This document shows positions 17,690 through 26,232 of a stretch of DNA of 64,000 nucleotides, piece by piece. Each line of letters starts with the position of its first letter. Position 1 is the first letter of the stretch. Below the pieces are notes generated by a model, which worked only from the letters and a program-made list of their open reading frames with translations, was not told where the DNA came from and did not search any database. The position numbers and the translations under genes were made by a program. Source of the stretch: Arthrobacter sp. B6 (GTDB lineage: Bacteria; Actinomycetota; Actinomycetes; Actinomycetales; Micrococcaceae); the NCBI RefSeq assembly GCF_001663775.1, contig NZ_KV467168.1:410420-474419 (forward strand), given 5' to 3'.

Positions 17690-18839
17690 TAGTGGTGTGT
17701 CTCAGTTTTGTTTGATGGTTTCGAGGGCGACGCGGCCGCGGGCGACTTTTTTGAGGATTGTGTCTGCGGTCGCGGTCCAGACCAGGGGTTTGGGTTCGGT
17801 GTAGTGGGCGGCGAGATATTCTTCGATTTTGGTGATCAGGTCCGGTACGGAGTGGAACGCTCCGCGGCGCAGGGCCTTGTCTGTGAGCTCCCGGAACCAG
17901 CGTTCAACGAGGTTCAGCCATGAGGACGAGGTCGGGGTGAAATGTAGCTGGAAGCGGGGATTTTTCTCCAGCCAGGCCTTCACGTCCGGGTGCTTGTGGG
18001 TGGCGTAGTTGTCCAGGATCAGGTGGACATCCAGGCCCTGCGGGACTTCCTTATTGATGGTTTTGAGGAACACCAGGAATTCTTCGTGCCGGTGCTTGGG
18101 CAGGCAAGAACCGATGACTTTCCCGGTGGCCACGTCCAAGGCTGCGAACAAGGTAGTCGTGCCGTTGCGTTTGTAGTCATGCGTCATCGTCTCCGCCCGG
18201 CCCCTCGTCATCGGCAGGGACGGCTGGGTGCGGTCCAAGGCCTGGATCGAGGACTTCTCATCCATGCACAGCACGATCGCCTTCTCCGGCGGGTTCAGAT
18301 ACAGACCAACGACATCGATGAATTTTTCCTAAAAACGCGGATCGTTGGAGTGCTTGAACGTATCGACCAGGTGCGGCTTCAAGCCCCGGGCCGCCCAGAT
18401 CCGCTGCACCTGCGCCGGAGAGACCCCGACCTTGGCGGCCATCGTCCGTACCGACCAGTGCGTCTGGCCTTCGGGCCTGGAATTGCGCGTCAGATCAACG
18501 ATCTCATCGATCTTGGACTGCGGAATGACCGGCTTGCGGCCCCGCCCCGGACGAACCTCACCCAGATGAGCGAGACAATCCTCCGCGAAGCGGGCACGCC
18601 ACGACCTGACCGTCGCCGGACTCACCCCAACAACCCCCGCGATCCACTCGCTCGCCAACCCCTCCGCAGCCATCAGCAGAACCTGCGCCCGTTGGACCTC
18701 TCGGTGCGACGCCGTCTGGGACCTGGAAAGCCTCTCAAGAAGCACGCGCTGGGCATCAGAAACCACCAAAGCAGGAGCACGATTCGACATACACCAATAT
18801 TAACAGCCGACCTCTAGATATTTTGGAGACACACCACTA
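17690..18839 (-). mobile_element. IS630-family insertion sequence with TA target duplication
   Basis: Perfect terminal inverted repeats are visible (CTAGTGGTGTGTCTC at 17689-17703 and its complement at 18826-18840), with TA at both ends as expected for Tc1/mariner-type IS630 insertion. The element is about 1.15 kb with one leftward transposase gene. Perfect ends and a preserved TA duplication suggest a fairly recent insertion, but the transposase has an in-frame stop. It sits between the dikinase-like gene and the gene at 19523. Confidence 0.9.
17702..18790 (-). pseudogene. IS630 transposase interrupted by an amber stop
   Basis: The N-terminal helix-turn-helix part (18329-18790; VVGVSPATVRSWRARFAEDC) and C-terminal DDE part (17702 to about 18328; [46 protein letters not shown]) are in the same reading frame. 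They are separated by a single TAG at 18329-18331 after NDPRF; as I recall the family, DPRFEEKF is usual there, so GAG to TAG is the simplest explanation. Reading through gives a full-length product of about 360 residues, so this is a point nonsense mutation rather than a frameshift. Confidence 0.88.
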
Positions 18840-18840
18840 G

Positions 18841-19522
18841 GTGCCCGAGGCGGACCGGCAGCACAGACATACCTGTGCGACGAAGTCGGCCACTCGAGCA
18901 TTCGCTCGCCGAGCTTGCCACTCGCAACTTCCCTGAAGTCAGTGGCCGCACTCGACTGGCAGGAGAACCGGACCGGAAACCGCACCGGTGCCAAAGGCCG
19001 AGCCCGGGACCCAAGGAGCCTCAACAATGGCAGATCAGAAAGACCGCGCGACGGCTGCTCCATACGTGGCTCTGAGCCTGTGCACGTCCTCGTGTTCAGG
19101 TCGGGGCGTCCGGCATGGGCTCCGCCGGCGTCTTTAGCAGCAGGGCCACCGAAAGCTCGATCCAGCAGTCTCTGACGGTGACATTCGAGCTGATGGGAAA
19201 CTAAAAACTCCTGAGCCAACACGTTTTCCGTTGGCACCTCATTTTGCGCCGCTTATTGCACAGGGCGCCATTTCCGACGCCCAAGTCGTTGGGAAGTCAC
19301 GTCCTCACCAACCAGCCATGTCTTACTACGATTCCATTGCCTCCCTGTCGGATTCCGGAAACTCGGAAAAGGCCCAAAATGGTTGCATGCCGCTGGTACC
19401 GGGCAGAGCCGGCTTAACGGCCATGGGTGAACAGGCAGGACCTGATCACCCATGGGAAGCTGCATGTTGGAAGCAGCCGTCTTTCCCCCGAACACAGGAG
19501 CTAACGGCCCTCCCCCGATGAA
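18841..19522. other. Intergenic stretch after the IS element, no gene seen
   Basis: About 680 bases with only short frames lacking ribosome sites or recognisable similarity. Possibly decayed sequence displaced by the IS insertion. Confidence 0.5.
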
Positions 19523-20494
19523 TTAGTTCGGAAACAACCCGGCGAAGTGGGAGTAGTCGTAAAAGTCGGTGCTGGTGCCGTAACCCGTCTCATCATTCAT
19601 CCTCCATTTCTTCATAACCATCATGGACATGGAGCCGGGCCAGTATTCGGCGGGGAACTGCGTGATGCTGTCCCCCACCAGGTGCCACTCGCGGTCATCC
19701 TTGTCAACCAGGTCCAGGATGGTTTGGACCTGGTACAAGCCCTTTCGTTCAGTACGCCCCGTCCCACTCTTGAGGCCGAAGACTTTACCGTTTTGCATCA
19801 CGAACCCATGGGTGAGTTCAAGGTCCAGGGGTTGATCCTGAGGAACGGTGGGATCAAACTGGAACATCGCATGAACGGCAAGATCGCGGGAGAAATGAGC
19901 CTGAAGCCATGTCATGGTTCCTGGCTGGTATTCGCCCCGGACACCCCAACTGTGATCCATCGTCGACAGCCAGTCGACGTCATACCGTGAGCCTCTGAGG
20001 GTGACTTCGCCGGTGACTTTCCCAGTCATGTCGAAGTGTCCGCCGGCCCACAGGGGGGCCGCGGACAGGTCGGTTCCCTTACGCTTGGCCCGGGGATTCA
20101 TTTCCGGATCGTGCATGTCAAAGGGTGGCATGAGTGCTTCGAAGGTCACATCCACGTCAAGGGCCACGTCATTGTGGAACGAAATGTCCCAAATACGGTT
20201 GGGCTCCCGGCAGATCACCTTAAGGCCGTTGTCAAGGGCAAAATTTGTCAGCGGCTGGTCTTTGATCGGCAGGTAGGCCCTATGGTCCCAGTAATCGATC
20301 TCCCACCCGGCGTTCACCTTCCGGGAGTTGGCAAAGACGGTGGAATTGACCACACCGAGGTTGGGGCGAAACAGTGAATAGAGACCGATGTGTGCCGAGG
20401 CTTGGGGGATCTCGAATCCGAAGTAGTTCGTTTCAGCCCAGAGCGGCTCATTTGCGGGCGGTTCGTGGAACTCGGCGTCGTTGGCGAGGATCAT
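19523..20494 (-). CDS. DUF7064/CrtC-like lipocalin-fold protein
   Basis: 323 residues, Trp/Tyr/Phe-rich and beta-strand-like throughout. Segments such as ETNYFGFEIP, HIGLYSLFRPNLG and DVDWLSTMDHSWGVRGEY match the hydroxyneurosporene-synthase/AttH-like group, now DUF7064/7065, common in actinobacterial lipid, steroid and aromatic gene sets. The biochemical role is generally unknown; binding or isomerising hydrophobic substrates is a guess. ATG 20494 has GGAG eight bases upstream and is preferred to the ATG four codons earlier. Divergent from the PEP-synthase-like gene, sharing the promoter region at 20533-20570. Confidence 0.7.
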   Translation of the reverse strand: MILANDAEFHEPPANEPLWAETNYFGFEIPQASAHIGLYSLFRPNLGVVNSTVFANSRKVNAGWEIDYWDHRAYLPIKDQPLTNFALDNGLKVICREPNRIWDISFHNDVALDVDVTFEALMPPFDMHDPEMNPRAKRKGTDLSAAPLWAGGHFDMTGKVTGEVTLRGSRYDVDWLSTMDHSWGVRGEYQPGTMTWLQAHFSRDLAVHAMFQFDPTVPQDQPLDLELTHGFVMQNGKVFGLKSGTGRTERKGLYQVQTILDLVDKDDREWHLVGDSITQFPAEYWPGSMSMMVMKKWRMNDETGYGTSTDFYDYSHFAGLFPN

Positions 20495-20532
20495 CTTGCA
20501 CTCCATCTAGTAGAAACTTGGACTAACGGTAG

Positions 20533-20570
20533 AACCATTACCATATATCCCTTCCGTAAATGGTCCAACC
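20533..20570. promoter_or_regulatory. Operator-like motif in the divergent 20.5 kb promoter region
   Basis: Contains ACCATTACCATATA and, 12 bases on, AAATGGTCCAACC, the complement of GTTGGACCATTT. The TTGGACCAT core matches the palindrome at 22816. The AT-rich centre suits overlapping divergent promoters. Confidence 0.5.
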
Positions 20571-20623
20571 CTTGTAGTCTTTTTTTACCGAGTCGGACAA
20601 TGAAGTTTGTCAAAGGAGATCCA

Positions 20624-22402
20624 GTGGTTTTGAACGATACCGCCCTTGCTGAGCGCGAGACGAAAATTTTTCCCAGTGACGACATCGTCAGTCCCCGCTT
20701 TCCCATCTACACCCGCGCCAACACGGGCGAGGTTTTTACTGTTGCTTCCAGCCCGTTCACGTGGAGCCTCTTTGGCCGGGTGGACTATGAAGGGGGCTTC
20801 CGCGACGCCCTTATCCGCATGGGGGCCTTCACGGCTGAGGACTTCAGTGAAGAGGGTCCAGGGCGGTGTGTCTGCGTAGCCTCTTTCGGGGGCTACATCT
20901 ATATCAGTGTGTCGATTTCGCGCATCCTCGGGGTGCGAGCCCCGGGTATGACCCCGGAGGCCATCGACCAGTCCTTCTTTGGTGAGCACCCGGATGTCCG
21001 CCCCTACCGAGCACATCCCGACGACGAGGACGAGGAACGCTCGGCCGCGACGGGTGCGTGGATGAATCAGATCCTTACTGCGCCCGATGCTGATGCCGTG
21101 AATCGTGGCCATCGTCAGGCGATCGAGGAGCTCGTCGCCGCACGCCCGGACCTGACGAAGCTCTCCAACACAGACCTCGTTGCCCGTGCCCGGTGGCTTG
21201 CTGAGGAACTGCGCCCCGTGTTTGCCACGCACATGGTCAACCTTTACGGTGCCACGATTATCTCCGGGACCATTTCCGCAGGCTGCAGGGCTGCGGGGCG
21301 CCCGGATCTCGAATCAAAGGTGATCTCAGGCTTTGGTGACGTAGACTCCGCGCGCCAGTCCTTCGAGCTGTGGTCACTCTCGCGCATTATCCGGTCCTCG
21401 CCGACCTTGACGGCGGAGTTCGACAAGGGGCTGGACGGGCTTTCCGACCGGCTTCTGACCCTCTCCGGACCTGACGTCGATGAGTTCTTTGACCGGTGGG
21501 ACGCCTTCATGCTCGATTGGGGTTTCATCGGTCCAAGCGTGTGGGAACTGCGATCAGCCACATACGGCACAGAGCCGAGCATTGTTTTGCACATGCTCGA
21601 AGGTGCCCGCAAAGTAGCAGATGAGGGGTCCCCCCAGACCAGGACCGCGTCATTCATCGACGAACGCGCATCTGCGATTGCAACAGTTATTGCGTTGCTC
21701 GAAGGCACAGAGCTCCACGGACCCTTCCAGGCCGCCGCTGCCGCTGCCCAGATTGCCCTGCCCGGCCGGGAAGGATCGAAGGTTCTCTGCACTCGCCTGG
21801 TGGATGAGGCCCGCATTACGATGCGGGAGCTAGGCCAGCGCTTCGTCCGCAACGGGCAGTTCGAGAAGTGGACTGACATCCTGTTGCTGCTGGACTCCGA
21901 AATTGATGATTTCCTGGCAAATCCCGCGCCTTGGGAAGCCGCTATCTCAGATCGCCGCGCCACCCTGTTGGACCTGGAAGGGCGAACGCCCCCCTTCATC
22001 ATCGACAGTGAGTACCCTTCCATCGAAGACTTTGTCTCCGAGTCAACGGGAGAACTCGCCAAAGCGACCGTCGGGGAAACACTGACCGGACTTGGCGTTT
22101 CGCCGGGAACGCACACTGGATACGTCAAAGTGGTCGAATCAATCGAGGACGACGTGGAAATCGAACCTGGCGACATCCTGGTGGCCAACACCACCGACTC
22201 CTCATGGGGCGCGCTCTTCCTCAGCGCCGGCGCGCTGATTGCTCAGACGGGAGCCCCGGTTTCGCACGCGGCGATCGTGTCGCGGGAACTTGGAATTCCA
22301 GCCTCCGTCTCCGTGCCGTTCGCCATGCAGCGTCTGGTTACCGGAATGAAGGTGAGCGTCGACGGTAACACCGGCGTGGTCGAGGTCCTCGAAGTACCTT
22401 AG
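20624..22402 (+). CDS. PEP-synthase-like protein: substrate-type domain plus C-terminal phosphohistidine domain, no ATP-grasp
   Basis: About 592 residues. The C-terminus is a typical PEP-utilising mobile domain (DSSWGALFLSAGALI, then APVSHAAIVSRELGIP; His548) and about 480 helical residues precede it. There is no N-terminal ATP-grasp domain. This matches the 'central plus His' layout of the phenylphosphate synthase alpha subunit and the acceptor-binding plus His parts of rifampicin phosphotransferase. It therefore probably needs an ATP-binding partner, for which the protein at 15548 is the best candidate. GTG 20624 has AAAGGAGA upstream; ATG 20600 is the alternative, and the still longer open frame runs into the divergent gene. 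Acceptor inferred to be a phenol or alcohol. Confidence 0.85.
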   Translation: MVLNDTALAERETKIFPSDDIVSPRFPIYTRANTGEVFTVASSPFTWSLFGRVDYEGGFRDALIRMGAFTAEDFSEEGPGRCVCVASFGGYIYISVSISRILGVRAPGMTPEAIDQSFFGEHPDVRPYRAHPDDEDEERSAATGAWMNQILTAPDADAVNRGHRQAIEELVAARPDLTKLSNTDLVARARWLAEELRPVFATHMVNLYGATIISGTISAGCRAAGRPDLESKVISGFGDVDSARQSFELWSLSRIIRSSPTLTAEFDKGLDGLSDRLLTLSGPDVDEFFDRWDAFMLDWGFIGPSVWELRSATYGTEPSIVLHMLEGARKVADEGSPQTRTASFIDERASAIATVIALLEGTELHGPFQAAAAAAQIALPGREGSKVLCTRLVDEARITMRELGQRFVRNGQFEKWTDILLLLDSEIDDFLANPAPWEAAISDRRATLLDLEGRTPPFIIDSEYPSIEDFVSESTGELAKATVGETLTGLGVSPGTHTGYVKVVESIEDDVEIEPGDILVANTTDSSWGALFLSAGALIAQTGAPVSHAAIVSRELGIPASVSVPFAMQRLVTGMKVSVDGNTGVVEVLEVP

Positions 22403-22409
22403 GCATGCC

Positions 22410-22446
22410 GGGAGCCCGGGCTGCACATGCGGTAGCCCGGGCTCCC
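22410..22446 (+). terminator. Hairpin terminator after the PEP-synthase-like gene
   Basis: Perfect 13-base arms GGGAGCCCGGGCT / AGCCCGGGCTCCC with an 11-base loop, 8 bases after the stop codon. No pronounced T run. Confidence 0.65.
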
Positions 22447-22644
22447 CTTCGATGTCCTCGCCTTCGTTCCTGACGCGACGAGGAAAACCTGTGATTCTTA
22501 CCGCTGATGTGCCTTCAGAAGTGTGGCCACGCTTTCTGGACGGCACCCATCATGGAACAACTTGAGGCCAATTCACTCATCCGCCCCTTGAGCCACTACA
22601 ACAGCGTCGAGCAGCGCGCCCTGTAGTCAACGGCGCGAATCACT

Positions 22645-22709
22645 AGCGGTGGGGCACCGGTGATCGTCCGGATCATCAACTATCGCAACGCTCTGGGTGC
22701 CCCACCGCT
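22645..22709. repeat. Long-loop inverted repeat upstream of the binding-protein gene
   Basis: Perfect 14-base arms AGCGGTGGGGCACC and GGTGCCCCACCGCT separated by 37 bases, in the gap between 22447 and 22881. Could be a second terminator or a remnant of mobile DNA. No gene is seen in this gap. Confidence 0.5.
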
Positions 22710-22815
22710 TCACCTGTAACGCGAACAAGCTTTATCGCCCCGTTGAGGCCTACCTGCATGTGGTCCTCAAATGCCCGCCCTAGACTCCCTACGTTGACAA
22801 AACGGCATGTGAGTT

Positions 22816-22850
22816 GGACCATATCAATGGAAGGACCATTGATATGGTCC
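22816..22850. promoter_or_regulatory. Perfect palindromic operator upstream of the binding-protein operon
   Basis: Arms GGACCATATCAATGG and CCATTGATATGGTCC are perfect reverse complements separated by AAGGA. The right arm shares CCATTGATATG with the motifs at 7304 and 13347. It lies 32-66 bases before the ATG of the substrate-binding protein that heads the P450 operon, a typical place for a dimeric repressor site. Confidence 0.7.
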
Positions 22851-22881
22851 TATTCATGTGAAGAACAGAAAGCAGGGTTCA

Positions 22882-23853
22882 ATGAAGAACAACTACCTCA
22901 AGGCGGCATTGGCAGCCCTACTGCTGACTGCCTTGTCCGCTTGCGGAGGCGGGTCAGTCTCAGGTTCAGCAGGGACTACCCAGAATCAGGAAGGCCTGCA
23001 AACCCTCCGGGTCGGGTTCGTGCCCGCAGCGTCCGCAGGTGCTCTTCAGCTCGGCATGGATAAGGGCATCTTCGAAAAGCATGGATTCAAGCTCGAACTG
23101 ACTCAGGGAACTGGCGGCGCGGCTCTTCTGCCAGCGGTCACCTCCGGTTCCTTGGACATCGCCCTGGGCCATCCCCTGGCTGTCTTGACTGCCCAGGACA
23201 AGGGCCTGGACATGAGCATCGTTGCAGGCTACGGATACTCGCCTGAAGGCAGGGCAGACAGCAACGGTGTAGTTACCAAGGATGCAAGCATTCAGTCGGC
23301 CAAGGACCTGGCCGACAAGACGGTCTCGGTCAACACCATCAAAGGTCCCGGTGATTTGACCATCAAGGAAGCCGTTGCCAAGGATGGCGGTGATCCCAAC
23401 GCGGTGAAATTCACCGAGATGCCGTTCTCTGATGCCCAGGCACAGCTCGAACGCGGCAATGCCGACGCGATCTGGCTGTCCGAGCCCTTCCTGACAAATG
23501 CCGTCAACTCAGGCCTGCGAATCGTGACATCGCCCTACGGCGCAGCGTTGCCGGGCCAGAGTACGCAGCTCGTGTTCACGAGCTCCAGCTGGGCTTCCTC
23601 CCACGGCGATGTCATCAAAGAGTTCCGGGCCGCGCTGAAGGAAACCCTGACATACGCCGCCGAGCATGAAGTCGAACTCCGCGCAGTCCTTCCCACATTC
23701 ATCAAGATGGAAAAAGCCACTGCCGACACGGTTGTGATCGAGGACCTTGATGCCCAGGTGCACACAGACAAGCTTCAGAAGTTCGCCGGATTGATGACCA
23801 AGTACGGCTACACCGCATCAGACGTTGACGTCGCGGCGATGGTCGCGGACTAG
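22882..23853 (+). CDS. ABC transporter substrate-binding lipoprotein (SsuA/NrtA type)
   Basis: 323 residues. It has a lipoprotein signal peptide (basic MKNNYLK, hydrophobic core, lipobox LSAC), then an NMT1/SsuA-like periplasmic-binding fold (VGFVPAASAGALQLGMDKGIF; GSLDIALGHP). Exported and lipid-anchored, it would deliver solute to the permease/ATPase encoded at 2089-4647, the only matching ABC importer here. ATG 22882 is chosen because it begins the signal peptide; a GTG eight codons upstream is also open. First gene of an operon with aldehyde dehydrogenase, SDR and P450, so the imported compound is probably the pathway substrate. Confidence 0.88.
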   Translation: MKNNYLKAALAALLLTALSACGGGSVSGSAGTTQNQEGLQTLRVGFVPAASAGALQLGMDKGIFEKHGFKLELTQGTGGAALLPAVTSGSLDIALGHPLAVLTAQDKGLDMSIVAGYGYSPEGRADSNGVVTKDASIQSAKDLADKTVSVNTIKGPGDLTIKEAVAKDGGDPNAVKFTEMPFSDAQAQLERGNADAIWLSEPFLTNAVNSGLRIVTSPYGAALPGQSTQLVFTSSSWASSHGDVIKEFRAALKETLTYAAEHEVELRAVLPTFIKMEKATADTVVIEDLDAQVHTDKLQKFAGLMTKYGYTASDVDVAAMVAD

Positions 23854-23923
23854 GCGCCGAACCACTACTCCGGCAATTCGCAATCGAGCTCCAGTGGTGG
23901 AGCGGGACGAGAGAGCAGCAGAT

Positions 23924-25369
23924 ATGCAATCACTTACAACAACCAGCAGGGGCCCCGACCTGACCAACGGCGCCACCTTCGACGTCGTCAACCCCGCAAC
24001 CGGTGAAGTGTTCGCCCAAGCCCCGGCCTGTTCTCCGGAACAGCTGGATGCATCAGTACGCGCCGCTGACAAAGCCTTCAGAACGTGGCAGTTGGACGAG
24101 GCATACCGCAGGGAACGCCTGGGGGCTGCAGCAGATGCACTCGATGCGCATGCTGACCAGATCGGAAAGGTACTCACCGCGGAACAGGGGAAGCCTCTTG
24201 CGGAAGCTGTCGCGGACGTACACCGCTCCGCTGACTGGTTCCGCTACTACCGGGATTTGGAGCTGGAACCTGAATTCCACGAGGAAACCCGGGACGGATA
24301 CGTGGAAGTTGTCCGCCGACCGCTCGGTGTCGTCGCAGGAATTGTCCCGTGGAACCAGCCTATGCTTCTCGCCGCCTGGAAGGCTGCCCCTGCTCTGCGC
24401 GCCGGTAACACCATCATCCTAAAGCCGTCGCCCTACACGCCGCTTACGGCACTGGCCGTCGCCGACGTGCTCAAATCGGTGTTTCCTCCCGGGGTTTTCA
24501 CTGTTCTGACCGGGCCCAGCCCCCTCGGCGACAAGCTTGCCGCCCACCCCCTGGTCAGAAAGATCAGTTTCACCGGCTCGACTGAGGTCGGCAAGAAGGT
24601 TGCGGCCGCGGCAGCGCCTGACCTAAAAAGGGTCACCCTGGAACTCGGCGGCAACGATGCAGCCATCGTGCTCGAGGACGCGGACCCAGCGGCCATCGCC
24701 GGCGATCTGTTTTGGGCAGCCTTCAAAAACAACGGTCAAATGTGCGCGCTCATCAAAAGGCTGTACGTCCCCGCACGGCGGTACAACGACTATGTGGAAG
24801 CCATCGCCGAGGTTGCCCGCACAGCACGCGTAGGTGACGGAATGAGCGACGGAGTGCAGCTGGGACCGCTCACCACGGCAGCCCAGCTGGCATGGATCAA
24901 GGAGCTTGCCGACGAATCCCTGGCCCGCGGAGCCGTTCCAGCTGCCGGCGGCAACCCCATCGACGGCAACGGCTACTTCTTCGAACCTACCGTCCTCACA
25001 AACGTCACTGACGGAGACAGGATCGTTGACGAAGAGCAATTCGGTCCCATCCTGCCCATCATGGCGTACAGAGACGAAGACGATGCCATCGCCCGGGCCA
25101 ATGCCAGCAACTACGGTCTCGGTGGCTCCGTATGGGGAACAGACATAGACCACGCACTCACTGTGGCCCGCCGCCTTGATTCAGGGCAGGCATCCGTGAA
25201 CAACCACACCCGTGGCATTCGACCGCATCTTCCCTTCGGCGGCTTCAAATGGAGCGGTATCGGGGTGGAAAACGGCCGCTGGGGCTACGAAGCATATACC
25301 CAACTCCAAACCTTGGCAGCGCCGCCGCGCCAAGCGCAGAACAACCGAGCAGACAACGAGAGGTCCTAA
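23924..25369 (+). CDS. NAD(P)-dependent aldehyde dehydrogenase
   Basis: 481 residues. It shows the ALDH motifs VPWNQPMLLAAWKAAPALRAGN, FTGSTEVGKK, the general base Glu in LELGGND and catalytic Cys in NNGQMCALIKR. It oxidises an aldehyde to an acid. ATG 23924 fits the family N-terminus; the frame open from 23825 is longer than needed. It lies between the binding protein and the SDR (2-base gap) in the P450 operon. A 4-hydroxybenzaldehyde-type substrate fits a route ending in PobA, but specificity is not visible. Confidence 0.9.
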   Translation: MQSLTTTSRGPDLTNGATFDVVNPATGEVFAQAPACSPEQLDASVRAADKAFRTWQLDEAYRRERLGAAADALDAHADQIGKVLTAEQGKPLAEAVADVHRSADWFRYYRDLELEPEFHEETRDGYVEVVRRPLGVVAGIVPWNQPMLLAAWKAAPALRAGNTIILKPSPYTPLTALAVADVLKSVFPPGVFTVLTGPSPLGDKLAAHPLVRKISFTGSTEVGKKVAAAAAPDLKRVTLELGGNDAAIVLEDADPAAIAGDLFWAAFKNNGQMCALIKRLYVPARRYNDYVEAIAEVARTARVGDGMSDGVQLGPLTTAAQLAWIKELADESLARGAVPAAGGNPIDGNGYFFEPTVLTNVTDGDRIVDEEQFGPILPIMAYRDEDDAIARANASNYGLGGSVWGTDIDHALTVARRLDSGQASVNNHTRGIRPHLPFGGFKWSGIGVENGRWGYEAYTQLQTLAAPPRQAQNNRADNERS

Positions 25370-25371
25370 TC

Positions 25372-26163
25372 ATGACATTCAAAGGTAAGCGAATCATCGT
25401 CACCGGTGCAGCGTCAGGAATGGGACATGCTACCGCCGTCCAACTCATTGAGGCAGGGGCCGAAGTTGTCAGCCTGGACCGTAACGAACCGACCGCGCCG
25501 GTCGCCCGGCACATCCCCATCGACTTGTCGCAGCCAGAGAGTATTGATTCAGTCGTGGCCGAGCTCAGCGGAGGCTGGGATGGTCTCTTGAACGTCGCTG
25601 GCGTTCCCGGAGGCAAACTGGAACCGGAGTTCGTCTTCTCCGTCAACTTCCTTGGTTTGCGGCACCTTACCGAAGCGATGGTCGGCAACCTGAACACTGG
25701 CGCTTCAGTAGTTAACGTGTCATCCAACGGCGACGTGATGTGGCGTACGCGTAAAGACGTTCATGAAAAGTTGATGGCTACCACATCGTTCGCGGAGGGG
25801 CTGGATTGGTACCGGACCAACAAGCCAGAGGGTAAGGCCTACAACTTCTCGAAGGAGGCCACGAGCTACTACACCATGGACCGCGCGATCGCTTTCGCCC
25901 AGGCAAAGTTGCGGATTAACGCGGTGTGCCCCGGGATGACGAACACGCCCCTCATTAACCACTTCACTGAAGTTATGGGTGAGGAGCGAGTAGACCGGAT
26001 CAAGCGGCTGATCGGTGGCTTCGCGGAGCCGTCCGACATCGCCGAAGTCATCATTTTTCTGGCTTCCGATGCTGCCCGTTTCGTCAACGGCCAGCTCATC
26101 AACGTCGATGGAGGTCTGAAGGCCGGCATGGAAACGGGGGACGTCCCGCTTCCCGGCTACTAA
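25372..26163 (+). CDS. Short-chain dehydrogenase/reductase (3-alpha-HSD-like)
   Basis: 263 residues. N-terminal cofactor motif TGAASGMGHA, a short NVAGVPGG segment, catalytic Ser (VNVSSNG) and YNFSK (YxxxK), then PGMTNTPL. There is an insertion between the Ser and Tyr motifs, as in 3-alpha-hydroxysteroid dehydrogenase/carbonyl reductase types. It likely oxidises a secondary or benzylic alcohol with NAD. Start two bases after the ALDH stop, within the same operon. Confidence 0.9.
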   Translation: MTFKGKRIIVTGAASGMGHATAVQLIEAGAEVVSLDRNEPTAPVARHIPIDLSQPESIDSVVAELSGGWDGLLNVAGVPGGKLEPEFVFSVNFLGLRHLTEAMVGNLNTGASVVNVSSNGDVMWRTRKDVHEKLMATTSFAEGLDWYRTNKPEGKAYNFSKEATSYYTMDRAIAFAQAKLRINAVCPGMTNTPLINHFTEVMGEERVDRIKRLIGGFAEPSDIAEVIIFLASDAARFVNGQLINVDGGLKAGMETGDVPLPGY

Positions 26164-26232
26164 AGGATCCGGCCTCAGGGCAGTTGCCCGTAAACAAACT
26201 CGACTCCGACAACCGAGATAAGGAAACCAGAA

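Noticed and set aside
17702..18790. Programmed frameshift between two IS630 ORFs
   Set aside because: The two parts are in the same frame, 18 codons apart including one TAG, so no frameshift is needed.
20390..20623. N-terminal extension of the PEP-synthase-like protein by up to 78 residues
   Set aside because: It would run through the operator region and into the divergent DUF7064-like gene; an AAAGGAGA ribosome site supports a start near 20624.
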